Source: an uncultured Pelagibacteraceae bacterium (GTDB taxonomy: Bacteria; Pseudomonadota; Alphaproteobacteria; Pelagibacterales; Pelagibacteraceae). From it: 62,993 bases of DNA. The stretch's first letter is position 1. The number at the start of each line of letters is the position of its first letter. Below the pieces are notes generated by a model that saw only the letters and a list, made by a program, of their open reading frames with translations, ran no database searches and was not told where the DNA came from. The DNA lies in NCBI GenBank assembly GCA_902553465.1, contig CACDKW010000002.1:1-62993 (forward strand), read 5' to 3'. Of this stretch, positions 29,865 through 38,668 are shown one piece after another. The position numbers and the translations under genes were made by a program.

Positions 29865-30689
29865 ATGGATATTGAATTAAAAAAAAAATTGGTAAGAAAT
29901 TGGTTTAAGATACTTCAGGATATGATTTGTAATGAAATTGAAGAATTAGAAGGTAAGACTAAATTTAAATCAAAAAATTGGCAAAGAAACAAAAAAAATG
30001 ATGAAGGCGGTGGAGAATATAGAATTTTAGAAAATGGAAAAACTTTTGAAAAAGTTGGAGTTAATTTTTCTGAAGTATATGGAAAATTTTCTGAGAAATT
30101 TAAAAATAGAATACCAGGGACTAAAAAAGACTCGAGTTTTTGGGCTTCAGGTATTTCAGTTGTAATGCATATGAAAAATCCTCATGTTCCTGCCATGCAT
30201 TTTAATACTAGATACATATATACATCTTACGGATGGTTTGGTGGAGGAATGGATGTTACTCCTTGTTTAGATGACAAAAATCTAAAAAATTGGTTTCACA
30301 AAGAATTAAAAAAAATATGTGATTATCATAATAAAAAATATTATAAAAAGTATAAAAAACAATGTGATGAATATTTTTATCTTCCCCACAGAAAAGAAAC
30401 TAGAGGGATTGGAGGTATATTTTTCGACTATAAAAAAGAAAACTGGGAAAAAGATTTTAATTTTGTAAGAGATGTTGGATTAACATTCAAAAATATTTTT
30501 AGAGAAATTATAATTAAAAAAAATAAAAAAAAATGGACAAAAAAACAAAAAGAAATTCAATATTTAAAAAGAGGTAGATATGTTGAATTCAATCTTCTTT
30601 ATGATAGAGGAACAAAGTTCGGTTTGCAAACTGGTGGAAACACAAATGCAATTTTAATGTCACTTCCACCCATAGCTAAATGGAAGTAA
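29865..30689 (+). CDS. hemF: oxygen-dependent coproporphyrinogen III oxidase
   Basis: Converts coproporphyrinogen III to protoporphyrinogen IX using O2, for the heme needed by the bc1 complex and cytochrome oxidase. The 274-residue protein has SSFWASGISVVMHMKNPHVP, FNTRYIYTSYGWFGGGMDVTP-type sequence, the signature region RETRGIGGIFFD, and the C-terminal GRYVEFNLLYDRGTKFGLQT. The presence of the aerobic form fits an aerobic organism. It starts directly after the trmL stop. Confidence 0.95.
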   Translation: MDIELKKKLVRNWFKILQDMICNEIEELEGKTKFKSKNWQRNKKNDEGGGEYRILENGKTFEKVGVNFSEVYGKFSEKFKNRIPGTKKDSSFWASGISVVMHMKNPHVPAMHFNTRYIYTSYGWFGGGMDVTPCLDDKNLKNWFHKELKKICDYHNKKYYKKYKKQCDEYFYLPHRKETRGIGGIFFDYKKENWEKDFNFVRDVGLTFKNIFREIIIKKNKKKWTKKQKEIQYLKRGRYVEFNLLYDRGTKFGLQTGGNTNAILMSLPPIAKWK

Positions 30690-30692
30690 TTT

Positions 30693-31169
30693 ATGAATAA
30701 AGAACCTATTACAGTATCTGGATTAGAAAAGTTAAAAGAAGAATTAATTTTTTTAAAAGAAAAAAAACGACCTGAAATTGTAGCTGCTATAGCTGAGGCA
30801 AGGTCGCACGGTGATCTAAAAGAGAATGCAGAATATCATGCGGCTAAGGAGCAGCAATCTCATAATGAAGGAAGAATTCAAGAAATAGAAAATTTGATTG
30901 CTAGAGCAAATGTTATTGATGTAACAAATATTAAGAATGACGGTAAAGTTATTTTTGGATCAACAGTTTATTTACAAAATTTAGATACCAACGAAAAAAT
31001 AGAATACAAACTAGTTGCAAAAGACGAGGCCGATTTAAAAAAAAAATTAATTTTCTTTCAATCTCCAATTGGTAAAGGATTAATTGGAAAAAAAAGAAAT
31101 GATTTAGTGGAAATTCATACTCCAGCAGGAATTAAAAATTTTGAAATCATAGATGTAAAATATGTCTAG
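30693..31169 (+). CDS. greA: transcript cleavage/elongation factor GreA
   Basis: Rescues backtracked RNA polymerase by stimulating cleavage of the nascent RNA. The 158-residue protein has the N-terminal coiled coil with the acidic tip ([20 protein letters not shown]) and a C-terminal FKBP-like domain ([18 protein letters not shown]). It follows hemF by 3 bp and overlaps the convergent CCA-type gene by 4 bp. Confidence 0.96.
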   Translation: MNKEPITVSGLEKLKEELIFLKEKKRPEIVAAIAEARSHGDLKENAEYHAAKEQQSHNEGRIQEIENLIARANVIDVTNIKNDGKVIFGSTVYLQNLDTNEKIEYKLVAKDEADLKKKLIFFQSPIGKGLIGKKRNDLVEIHTPAGIKNFEIIDVKYV

Positions 31170-32440
31170 TTTTTAACTATTTTATTTAAATCCTTATCAG
31201 AAATTTTAAATGAATTTTCTATCCAAAATTTCTCAATTTCTTTTAATTTATCACCTAGCTCTTTTCCTTCTTTATAATTAAATTTTTCTATCAGTGTTTT
31301 TGCCTTCACTTCAAGCACAGGTATTTCTTTGCTGCTGAAAAATTCTTTTAATTGAATTAAATTTTTATCTATTTTTTTACTTTGAAATATTTTAAAATTA
31401 ATAAAGTCATTTAAATAATTTTTTCCATTATAATAAAATATTTTCCAAAGATTTTTTTCTTTAAATTTAACTTTTTCTGAATTTTTAGAATATGCATTTG
31501 ATAAAAATTTTATTCTTTTCTTATCTTCATTTGAAATATTATATTTATAGATAAAATATTCACTATTATCAGAGTCATCAATTATCAATAAAGAAATTAA
31601 AAAAATAAAATCTTTTTTTTCAAATATTTTTTTTGAATAATCATTAATATTATTAAGAATATTAAAATTTATTATTTGTGGAAATATAATTGTAATAATT
31701 TCTTGACAAAATTTATCTTTTAAAATTTTCAAAAATCCTTCGGACAAAATTAATTTTTTTAACTCATCAAGCAATCTATCTGATGAAATTTTTGATATTC
31801 CGCTTAAATTCTGTTTTATTATTTTTTTTAAATTCTCATCGTGATCTACTTTGCTATAATTTAAAAAAAATCGAACATATCTTAATATTCTTAGATAATC
31901 TTCCTTAATTCTTTTTTCAGGATCTCCAATAAACTTTACATTGCCTAGTTCTAAATCCTTTTTTCCATTAAAAGGATCATATAAATTTCCATATAAATCT
32001 GCATAAATTGAGTTAAAAGTAAAATCTCTTCTTGAAGCATCTTCGTGCCAATTTTTAGAAAATTCAACCTTTGCATGTCTGCCGTCTGTTAAAATATCTT
32101 TTCTTAGTGTTGTAATTTCAAATTTGTGATCGCCAATTTTTGCGGTAATAGTTCCATGTTCAATTCCACTTTCATAGAAACTAATTTTGTTATCTTTTAA
32201 AATTTCACAAACTTTGTCTGGGTTTAAATTTGTTGCAAGATCTATGTCGTCTACTTTTTCATTATTGATAATTTTTCTTATACTTCCACCAACATATCTA
32301 ATTTCACTTTTTTCAGAAAAATTAGAAATTAAATTAAAAATTTTTTCAATATTTGTTTTTTTATTTATATTTTCAAAATCTTTGAAATAATGATTTTTAT
32401 TATCTTTAAATTTGAATATTTTACTAAATATATTTATCAT
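31166..32440 (-). CDS. CCA tRNA nucleotidyltransferase/poly(A) polymerase family
   Basis: A 424-residue class II nucleotidyltransferase. The catalytic head has [10 protein letters not shown] and the Asp pair in VDDIDLATN, then [29 protein letters not shown] and the RILRYVRFF neck segment. It most likely adds or repairs the CCA end of tRNAs; the same family includes PcnB-type poly(A) polymerases, which sequence alone does not fully exclude. No HD domain is seen. It lies just downstream of tRNA-Gln, whose CCA is encoded. Confidence 0.85.
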   Translation of the reverse strand: MINIFSKIFKFKDNKNHYFKDFENINKKTNIEKIFNLISNFSEKSEIRYVGGSIRKIINNEKVDDIDLATNLNPDKVCEILKDNKISFYESGIEHGTITAKIGDHKFEITTLRKDILTDGRHAKVEFSKNWHEDASRRDFTFNSIYADLYGNLYDPFNGKKDLELGNVKFIGDPEKRIKEDYLRILRYVRFFLNYSKVDHDENLKKIIKQNLSGISKISSDRLLDELKKLILSEGFLKILKDKFCQEIITIIFPQIINFNILNNINDYSKKIFEKKDFIFLISLLIIDDSDNSEYFIYKYNISNEDKKRIKFLSNAYSKNSEKVKFKEKNLWKIFYYNGKNYLNDFINFKIFQSKKIDKNLIQLKEFFSSKEIPVLEVKAKTLIEKFNYKEGKELGDKLKEIEKFWIENSFKISDKDLNKIVKN

Positions 32441-32443
32441 ATT

Positions 32444-32517
32444 TGGCTGGGGCTCTAGGATTCGAACCTAGGATGGCGGTACCAAAAACCGCTGCCTTAC
32501 CACTTGGCTAAGCCCCA
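32444..32517 (-). tRNA. tRNA-Gln (anticodon UUG)
   Basis: A 74-nt cloverleaf on the minus strand: acceptor stem TGGGGCT paired with AGCCCCA, discriminator G, and encoded CCA at 32444-32446. The anticodon stem GCGGT/ACCGC encloses the loop TTTTGGT, giving anticodon TTG, which reads CAA (and CAG by wobble). The T arm carries GGTTCGAATCC. It lies in the 109-bp gap between ispE and the CCA-type gene. Confidence 0.95.
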
Positions 32518-32549
32518 AAGTTATTTTCGTATAACACAAAAAAAAAAAT

Positions 32550-33398
32550 TTATATAGTTTTAGATGTAATACACCAATAGTTTTTATATTTTTTCTTAAA
32601 TAATTTTGCTGCATTTATTGCTTCATTTTTTGAAGAAAAATACCCGAGCATGGCTGAACCTGATCCGGTCAGACGAGCAAATCTTATATTTGGCAAAGAT
32701 TGCATAAATAATTTTACAATTTTTAATTTAGGATAATTTTTAAAAACTACTTTTTCTAAATCATTTTCTAATTTTAAAATATTTACAAAACTTAAATATT
32801 CTTTTGTCTTCATTTTCAATTTTTTTTGAGAATATTTTTTTATACCTTTATAAATTAACTGGGTTGAACAACCAAAATTAGGTTTTACAATAATAACAAA
32901 AAGTCCTATTTTTTTTGTTGTACTCTCTAAATTACCATTTGAATGTAAGATTTTAATTTTATTATCTAAACCAAACTGGACGTCCTGGCCAATTTTTTTA
33001 CTCAATTTTATTAGATTTTTTTTCGAAAAATTTAAAATTTTTTTGTATATAAAAAATCTTATTAAAGCAGAAGCATTCATTGATCCTCCTCCAAGACCAG
33101 ATTTTTGTGGTATGTTTTTTTTTATTTTAATAAAATACTTTTCATTATTTAATAAATTTTTTTCATCTAATATTTTCAGCAATTTATAAATGGTATTCTC
33201 CTTATTTATTCCTTTTGAAAATTTACCAAAAAATTGAATTTTGTGTTTTTTTTTATTAATTTTTTTTATTTTAACTTCATCATGCAGTTTCAAAAATGAA
33301 ACTAAACTTTCTATTTTATGATATTTAGAATTTAATCTTCCTGTAACTCCTAATGATAAATTAATTTTTGCATATGATTTTATTACATTAAATTTCAT
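32550..33398 (-). CDS. ispE: 4-diphosphocytidyl-2-C-methyl-D-erythritol kinase
   Basis: GHMP-family kinase of the non-mevalonate isoprenoid pathway, 282 residues. It has the N-terminal YAKINLSLGV, the phosphate-binding loop PQKSGLGGGSMNASA and the C-terminal LTGSGSAMLGYF. With ispH elsewhere in the window it feeds the crt/blh genes, ubiquinone and cell-wall lipids. It starts 3 bp after the stop of the TPR gene; this TPR-ispE order recurs in alphaproteobacteria. Confidence 0.93.
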   Translation of the reverse strand: MKFNVIKSYAKINLSLGVTGRLNSKYHKIESLVSFLKLHDEVKIKKINKKKHKIQFFGKFSKGINKENTIYKLLKILDEKNLLNNEKYFIKIKKNIPQKSGLGGGSMNASALIRFFIYKKILNFSKKNLIKLSKKIGQDVQFGLDNKIKILHSNGNLESTTKKIGLFVIIVKPNFGCSTQLIYKGIKKYSQKKLKMKTKEYLSFVNILKLENDLEKVVFKNYPKLKIVKLFMQSLPNIRFARLTGSGSAMLGYFSSKNEAINAAKLFKKKYKNYWCITSKTI

Positions 33399-33401
33399 TA
33401 A

Positions 33402-35093
33402 TTAGCCTTCGCTTAATCCTTTAAGTAATTTTTTTGAATTTTTCTTTTTTATTTCTTCTTCTGCATCCTTGGAATTTATTGCGTTTCTCCAATAATATTT
33501 AGCTTGAATCTTTCTATTTAATTTCCAAAGAACATCACCGTAGTGATCATTAACTATAGGATCATTAGGCATAAGTTGAATAGCTTTTTTCAAAAATTTT
33601 TCAGCATTTATAAAATCACCAATTAAATAGTATCCCCATCCAACTGAATCAATTATGTATGGATCATTTTTTTTTTGGTTATACGCTTTGTCTAGCATTT
33701 CAATTGCTTCTTGGATTTTATGTTCTCTCTCCAACCAGCTGTAGCCCAAATAATTTAAAATATACGGATCATCGGGTTTTATTGTTAAAGATTTAAGTAA
33801 ATCTTTATCAGAGCTCTCATCTTCTCCTAATCTTTCATAGCTAGATCCTCTTTTATACAAAACATCAGCTTTTTCTTCCGAGTTATTTTTTAATTTTTCT
33901 AATAATACAGAATAATATTTTATAGATTTTTCAAATTCGTTGTTGCTTTTATATATGTTTGCCATATCGTAAATTATTTTCATAGAAGGATTAGAATAAT
34001 CTTTAAATTTGTCTTCAATATAGGACAAAGATTGATTTGAATTTTGCTCATTATGAATAATTTGAGCTATTTTTTTTAATTTATACCAGTAGTAAACTTC
34101 TTCTTCTTTATTAAAATTTTCAAGAATTTTTCTTATTTTTTTATAATTATTGATTTCAAAATAATTCGAAACCATATGTGTTAAATTAAAATAAAATTTT
34201 GGATTTAAATAATTTGAAACATTTGAGTAAAAATTTGATTCTTCAAAATTATCATCGGAAGCATAAAAATTTGATATTAGAAAAAAAAATTCTGAGATAA
34301 TATCTGATTCATTTTCGCAAGAAAAAAATTTATTAAATTTTTGAAAATCTGAATTATTTATCCAATTTTTAGCTTGTTGAATTAATAAATTACTGTCTAA
34401 AATATTAATTGATTTTGATATTCGAATTGCACTTTCAAAATCTTGATTTTTTATCAAATTTTGTAGATAGAAAAAAAGATATCTTGAATAATCACCATCT
34501 TCTGAATTAATTAAATTTATAAATTTTAAATCAGCATCTGGTTGATTTAGATAACAATATTTAAATGCCTCATTAATCAATGACAATTTACCAAAATCGC
34601 TATCAATATTTAAATTTAACTCTCTTGTAAGAAATAAATCGTTGTAACTCTTTAAAACCTCATAAATAATATATTTATAATTGTCATCTTCTTTATAAGC
34701 TTCAAGCTCGTATAATAGTTTAATGTTTTGATCAAATTTTCCTTTTTTGAAGTTATCAATTAAAAGTAATAATTTTGCTTCAAAAAAATCTGAATTACTT
34801 TTGTATCTATTTTGCTTAATAACATTGATTGACTTGTTAACTTCACCATTATTCACAAGAGTTATTGCGTATTTATTTAAAAATACTTCGTGATTATTAA
34901 TTAAAGCCTTTGAAGAATTGAAATATTTTACTGAATCTCGACTATTTTGATTGTTTTTTGAAATTAATGCTGAAAGGTAACCTGATAGATACTTAGGGTT
35001 GAAATCAATTTCTTCAGTAGTTTTAGAAAAGACAGAAGTTTGATATATAAAAATTATAGTAAAAAAGATTAATTTTATTTTTTTTTTTATCAT
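33402..35093 (-). CDS. exported TPR-repeat protein upstream of ispE
   Basis: A 563-residue protein with an N-terminal hydrophobic segment (about 5-23, KLIFFTIIFIYQTSVFS) that looks like a signal peptide or anchor. The C-terminal third holds several clear tetratricopeptide repeats (for example DVLYKRGSSYERLGEDESS, PYILNYLGYSWLEREH, PIVNDHYGDVLWKLNRK), suggesting a periplasmic protein-interaction scaffold. The middle is poorly conserved helical sequence. Comparable TPR proteins stand beside ispE in other alphaproteobacteria, but I know of no established function. Confidence 0.75.
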   Translation of the reverse strand: MIKKKIKLIFFTIIFIYQTSVFSKTTEEIDFNPKYLSGYLSALISKNNQNSRDSVKYFNSSKALINNHEVFLNKYAITLVNNGEVNKSINVIKQNRYKSNSDFFEAKLLLLIDNFKKGKFDQNIKLLYELEAYKEDDNYKYIIYEVLKSYNDLFLTRELNLNIDSDFGKLSLINEAFKYCYLNQPDADLKFINLINSEDGDYSRYLFFYLQNLIKNQDFESAIRISKSINILDSNLLIQQAKNWINNSDFQKFNKFFSCENESDIISEFFFLISNFYASDDNFEESNFYSNVSNYLNPKFYFNLTHMVSNYFEINNYKKIRKILENFNKEEEVYYWYKLKKIAQIIHNEQNSNQSLSYIEDKFKDYSNPSMKIIYDMANIYKSNNEFEKSIKYYSVLLEKLKNNSEEKADVLYKRGSSYERLGEDESSDKDLLKSLTIKPDDPYILNYLGYSWLEREHKIQEAIEMLDKAYNQKKNDPYIIDSVGWGYYLIGDFINAEKFLKKAIQLMPNDPIVNDHYGDVLWKLNRKIQAKYYWRNAINSKDAEEEIKKKNSKKLLKGLSEG

Positions 35094-35104
35094 TTTCTTA
35101 TTGT

Positions 35105-35809
35105 ATGATTGTAAATGAAAAAAATCAAAATTACATTATGAACCAAGATTTAATAAATTCTTTTGAAATTGATTATATTTTTGAAAACAAGCCTATAAAT
35201 CGATTTAAAAGTAAACCTACAATTGAAATAACCAACTCAAAATTAAATGATCTACAAGTAAAAATTAAAAATATAAGCAATTGTGAATTAAAAAATAACG
35301 CAAAACAGATTGTATTTAGCGACGGTAATTTTAAAAACTCAATTATGATAGTTGGAGAAGGACCGGGACAAAAAGAAGATGAGCTTGGAAAACCTTTTGT
35401 AGGGGATGCTGGCCAACTATTAAATAAAATGCTTGCTGCAATAAATCTAAAGAGAGAGAATGTATATATAACAAATGTTGTTAATTACAGACCACCAAAC
35501 AATAGGAAACCAGAACCAGCAGAAATAATTAGATATTCAGAATTTTTAAGAGAACACATATCAATTATTGAACCAAAAATATTAATATTAATGGGCAGTA
35601 CAGCTATGGAAGCTTTGTTTGGATCTAAAATTAAAATATCAAAAGAGAGAGGTGCCTGGAAAGAAATAATTATTAATAATAAAACTTATCTTACTATTAT
35701 AACTTTTCATCCCGCTTACTTGCTCAGACAAGCTGATCAAAAAAAATATTCTTGGGCTGATTTAAAAAAAATAAGAAAAAAAATTGATGAATTAAATATA
35801 AAAATTTGA
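35105..35809 (+). CDS. uracil-DNA glycosylase family-4-like protein lacking most Fe-S cysteines
   Basis: A 234-residue member of the UDG superfamily. Family motifs are IMIVGEGPGQKEDELGKPF with FVGDAGQLLNKML, ITNVVNYRPPNNRKPEP and the distal TFHPAYLLRQ. Classical family 4 enzymes carry four cysteines for a [4Fe-4S] cluster; of these only the one in SNCELK remains, the others being replaced (for example Tyr in NVVNYRPP and in IIRYSEF). It would remove uracil from DNA if active. An internal ATG at 35138 is an alternative start. Its stop lies 1 bp before rnhB. Confidence 0.85.
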   Translation: MIVNEKNQNYIMNQDLINSFEIDYIFENKPINRFKSKPTIEITNSKLNDLQVKIKNISNCELKNNAKQIVFSDGNFKNSIMIVGEGPGQKEDELGKPFVGDAGQLLNKMLAAINLKRENVYITNVVNYRPPNNRKPEPAEIIRYSEFLREHISIIEPKILILMGSTAMEALFGSKIKISKERGAWKEIIINNKTYLTIITFHPAYLLRQADQKKYSWADLKKIRKKIDELNIKI

Positions 35810-35810
35810 A

Positions 35811-36383
35811 ATGAAAAGTATTGTAGCTGGAGTTGATGAGGTGGGAAGAGGTAGTCTAGTTGGTCCAGTGTATGCTGCGGCAGTAATCTTAAAAAAAAAA
35901 TTAGATAAAAAAAAATTAAAAGATTCTAAGCAATTAACAAAAAAAAACCGTGAAATTTTAGAAAAATATGTAAAAAAAAATTCTTATTGGTCTATAGGAT
36001 CAGCATCATTAAAAGAAATAGAAAAATTAAATATTTTGAACGCAAGTTTGCTTGCGATGAAAAGAGCCATAAAAAAATTAAGAAAAAAACCTGTGCAGGT
36101 ATTAATTGATGGAAATAAGGTTCCAAAAATTAAAAATTATAATTTAAAATATGTAATTAAGGGAGACAAAAAAATACCTGAAATATCTGCTGCATCTATA
36201 ATTGCTAAAGTTTCAAGAGATCGTTTAATTACAAAAATGTCAAAAAAATATACCAAATATTCCTGGGATAAAAATGCTGGCTATGGAACCAAAGATCATT
36301 TATCTGCAATTAAAAAGTTTGGAATAACCAAACATCATCGAAAAACATTTCAACCAATATACAACATATTGAGTCTTAAATAA
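35811..36383 (+). CDS. rnhB: ribonuclease HII
   Basis: Cuts RNA in RNA-DNA hybrids and single ribonucleotides embedded in DNA. The 190-residue sequence has GVDEVGRGSLVGPVYAAAV at the N-terminus with the catalytic Asp-Glu, LIDGNKVP, and AASIIAKVSRDRL, plus the C-terminal GYGTKDHLSAI and HRKTF. It follows the UDG-like gene by one base and precedes ccrM; rnhB-ccrM adjacency is known from other alphaproteobacteria. Confidence 0.95.
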   Translation: MKSIVAGVDEVGRGSLVGPVYAAAVILKKKLDKKKLKDSKQLTKKNREILEKYVKKNSYWSIGSASLKEIEKLNILNASLLAMKRAIKKLRKKPVQVLIDGNKVPKIKNYNLKYVIKGDKKIPEISAASIIAKVSRDRLITKMSKKYTKYSWDKNAGYGTKDHLSAIKKFGITKHHRKTFQPIYNILSLK

Positions 36384-36448
36384 ATTACAACACAACTAGA
36401 CTCAAATTAATACAATCGCAGGTTGACGTTGACTCATAGCTGGAGTCT
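36371..36448 (+). promoter_or_regulatory. cluster of four GANTC methylation sites before ccrM
   Basis: GAGTC at 36371-36375, GACTC at 36399-36403, GACTC at 36431-36435 and GAGTC at 36444-36448. The first lies at the very end of rnhB; the others fill the gap before the ccrM start. GANTC is the recognition sequence of CcrM, the product of the next gene, so methylation-state control of its own promoter is plausible. Confidence 0.65.
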
Positions 36449-36451
36449 AAT
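36423..36451 (+). promoter_or_regulatory. candidate ccrM promoter
   Basis: TTGACG (36423-36428), 17-bp spacer, TCTAAT (36446-36451). One GANTC site lies in the spacer and another overlaps the -10. Transcription would start near 36458, only about 7 nt before the ATG at 36465, so the message would be nearly leaderless. Confidence 0.45.
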
Positions 36452-36464
36452 CATTTTTTATAAA

Positions 36465-37538
36465 ATGATTAACTCAAATTTAAAAAATAAAATTATTAAC
36501 GGTGATAGCCTTAAAGAATTAAAAAAAATTCCTAGCGAAAGTTTTGATCTAATTTTTGCAGACCCTCCATATAATTTACAGTTAAGAAATAAATTAATTA
36601 GACCAGATAGATCAAAAGTAAACGCTGTAAATGATAAATGGGATCGGTTTGAAAGCTTTAAAACTTATGATGAATTTACAAGTAAATGGCTTTTGGAATG
36701 TAAAAGGTTGTTAAAAAAAAATGGAAGTATTTGGGTAATTGGGAGCTATCATAATATTTTTAGAGTAGGTGCAAAAATACAAGATTTGGGTTTTTGGATT
36801 CTTAATGATGTAATTTGGAACAAAAATAATCCAATGCCAAATTTCAGAGGAACAAGATTTACTAATGCTCATGAAACATTAATTTGGGCTTCTAAAAATA
36901 AAAATTCAAAATACACTTTTAATTATCAGTCATTAAAATGTTTTAATGATGATCTGCAAATGAGATCTACTTGGAACTTGCCAATTTGTAATGGAAATGA
37001 AAGATTAAAACATCAAGGTCAAAAGGTTCATTCAACTCAAAAGCCTGAATCACTACTTCATAGAATTATATTAGCCTCTACTAACAAAAATTATTTTATT
37101 TTAGATCCTTTTTTAGGATCTGGAACAACTGCAGTAGTAGCTAAAAAACTTGGTAGAAACTTTTGTGGAATTGAAAAAGAAAAATTATATTTTGAAGCAG
37201 CTGCAAAAAGAATAAAAAATTCTAAAATAATTGAGGATGAATATTTAGACACAATTCAAAATAATAGATCTAAACCAAGAATTCCATTCGGATCATTAGT
37301 AGAGCTAGGTGTGATTAAACCCGGTACAGAAATTTACGATCAAAAGAAAAAAATAAATGCTAAAATAATGGTTGATGGGAGTATAAAATATCAAAAATCT
37401 GAAGGATCTATTCATAAAGTAGCTGCAAAAATACTTGGTGCAGAAAGTTGTAATGGTTGGACTTATTGGCATTATCAATCAGGAAATAGTTTAAAACCAA
37501 TCGATGAACTTAGACAACGTCTAAGACCAAGAAACTAG
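36465..37538 (+). CDS. ccrM: cell-cycle DNA adenine methyltransferase CcrM (GANTC)
   Basis: Orphan N6-adenine methyltransferase that in alphaproteobacteria methylates GANTC after replication. The catalytic motif is DPPY (33-36, in FADPPYNLQL) and the SAM-binding motif LDPFLGSGTTAVVA lies in the second half. The C-terminal about 90 residues match the extra CcrM domain (LVELGVIKPGTEIY, GSIHKVAAKILGA, PIDELRQRLR). I take the ATG at 36465 (357 residues, close to the Caulobacter length) rather than the TTG at 36423, which would translate through the predicted promoter. No cognate restriction gene is nearby. Confidence 0.95.
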   Translation: MINSNLKNKIINGDSLKELKKIPSESFDLIFADPPYNLQLRNKLIRPDRSKVNAVNDKWDRFESFKTYDEFTSKWLLECKRLLKKNGSIWVIGSYHNIFRVGAKIQDLGFWILNDVIWNKNNPMPNFRGTRFTNAHETLIWASKNKNSKYTFNYQSLKCFNDDLQMRSTWNLPICNGNERLKHQGQKVHSTQKPESLLHRIILASTNKNYFILDPFLGSGTTAVVAKKLGRNFCGIEKEKLYFEAAAKRIKNSKIIEDEYLDTIQNNRSKPRIPFGSLVELGVIKPGTEIYDQKKKINAKIMVDGSIKYQKSEGSIHKVAAKILGAESCNGWTYWHYQSGNSLKPIDELRQRLRPRN

Positions 37539-38668
37539 TTATTATAAATTTTACCTAAATAATTTTCTAAAAAATTTTTATTTTTAGAAAAGTATTTTAA
37601 AAAAATATCCCTAAAGAATATATTTAATGGATTAGAAAGATGAAAAGCAAAATGATTGAATGAAGATCTGGAACTTATTTGCTTAGTCTTCAAAATTCTT
37701 GTTTTGTAGTAATTTGAAGAATTATTTTTTAAGTTATTAAAAAGTTCATTTGCAGCTTCTATTGATTGTGATGCACCTTGTGCGAATGATGGAGGAAATG
37801 AATAAAATGCATCTCCAGTTAAAAAAATATTTTTTGATTCAGGTATTTGGATTTTTTTGCTTACAAAAATTGGAAAACATGTGATTTCTTCAACTTTTTC
37901 AGTTAAATTTAAATTTGATCTTGAAGAAATCTGATTTAATAAATTCTTTATAAATGTATTTTCCTTAAACAAATTTCTATTTGAGATTTCTTCTTGAATT
38001 AATTCTTTTCTAATAATTGATATAAAATTAAATTCTTTATTTTGATTAATAGGATAAATTACGAAGTGAAAATTTGGCCCTAAATACAATGAAATATCAA
38101 AATTATTGAAGTTATGGATGTTTCCTCTTAAGGCAATTGAGTTAAAATATTTTGGAAGACCCTCTTTTTTAAATAAAATTTGTTTCGTTTTTGAATAAAC
38201 TCCATCAGCTGCTACTAAATAATCGAATTCCTCACTTTTCTTATCTCTAAAGTATAATGATAATTTATCTTGATTTTTAATATCAATAAGATCTGAATTA
38301 AAAACTATATTTTCTGAAGGAATATTTTCCAAAAGAAATTCAATAAGTTTTGATCTTTTTAATGTCGTGTATCGATTACTCTGATTATTAAATTGAGATA
38401 AATCAATATCACAAATTTTTTCTGATTTTTTTGCATCAAAAAAATTTACTTTTTTTGGAAAGTAAACATCATTTACATTAATTTTTTGAAAACCAATTTT
38501 ATTTAATAAATTAATACTGTTTACAGACAATTGTATTCCATATCCATCAATTAGATCTAATGAGGGTTTTTTTTCAAAAATTTTATAAGAATTGGATTTA
38601 TCTTTTTCTAAAAGGTTTGCGAGAAACAAACCTGAAATTCCTGCTCCTATAATTGCAATTTTTTTCAT
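37535..38668 (-). CDS. FAD-dependent monooxygenase (aromatic hydroxylase type)
   Basis: A 377-residue flavoprotein of the group A hydroxylase fold. The dinucleotide-binding IIGAGISGLFLANLL starts at residue 5, the DG-type motif appears as LVAADGVYSKTK, and the second FAD motif is FLTGDAFYSFPPSFAQGAS. The family includes salicylate hydroxylase, Ubi hydroxylases and zeaxanthin epoxidase; nothing in the sequence fixes the substrate. It overlaps ccrM (4 bp, convergent) and starts at the stop of mutY, with which it is probably co-transcribed. Confidence 0.8.
   Translation of the reverse strand: MKKIAIIGAGISGLFLANLLEKDKSNSYKIFEKKPSLDLIDGYGIQLSVNSINLLNKIGFQKINVNDVYFPKKVNFFDAKKSEKICDIDLSQFNNQSNRYTTLKRSKLIEFLLENIPSENIVFNSDLIDIKNQDKLSLYFRDKKSEEFDYLVAADGVYSKTKQILFKKEGLPKYFNSIALRGNIHNFNNFDISLYLGPNFHFVIYPINQNKEFNFISIIRKELIQEEISNRNLFKENTFIKNLLNQISSRSNLNLTEKVEEITCFPIFVSKKIQIPESKNIFLTGDAFYSFPPSFAQGASQSIEAANELFNNLKNNSSNYYKTRILKTKQISSRSSFNHFAFHLSNPLNIFFRDIFLKYFSKNKNFLENYLGKIYNN

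Noticed and set aside
36423..36464. Upstream TTG start for ccrM giving 371 residues
   Set aside because: The extra 14 codons cover the predicted promoter and two GANTC sites and have no counterpart in CcrM; the ATG at 36465 gives the family length.
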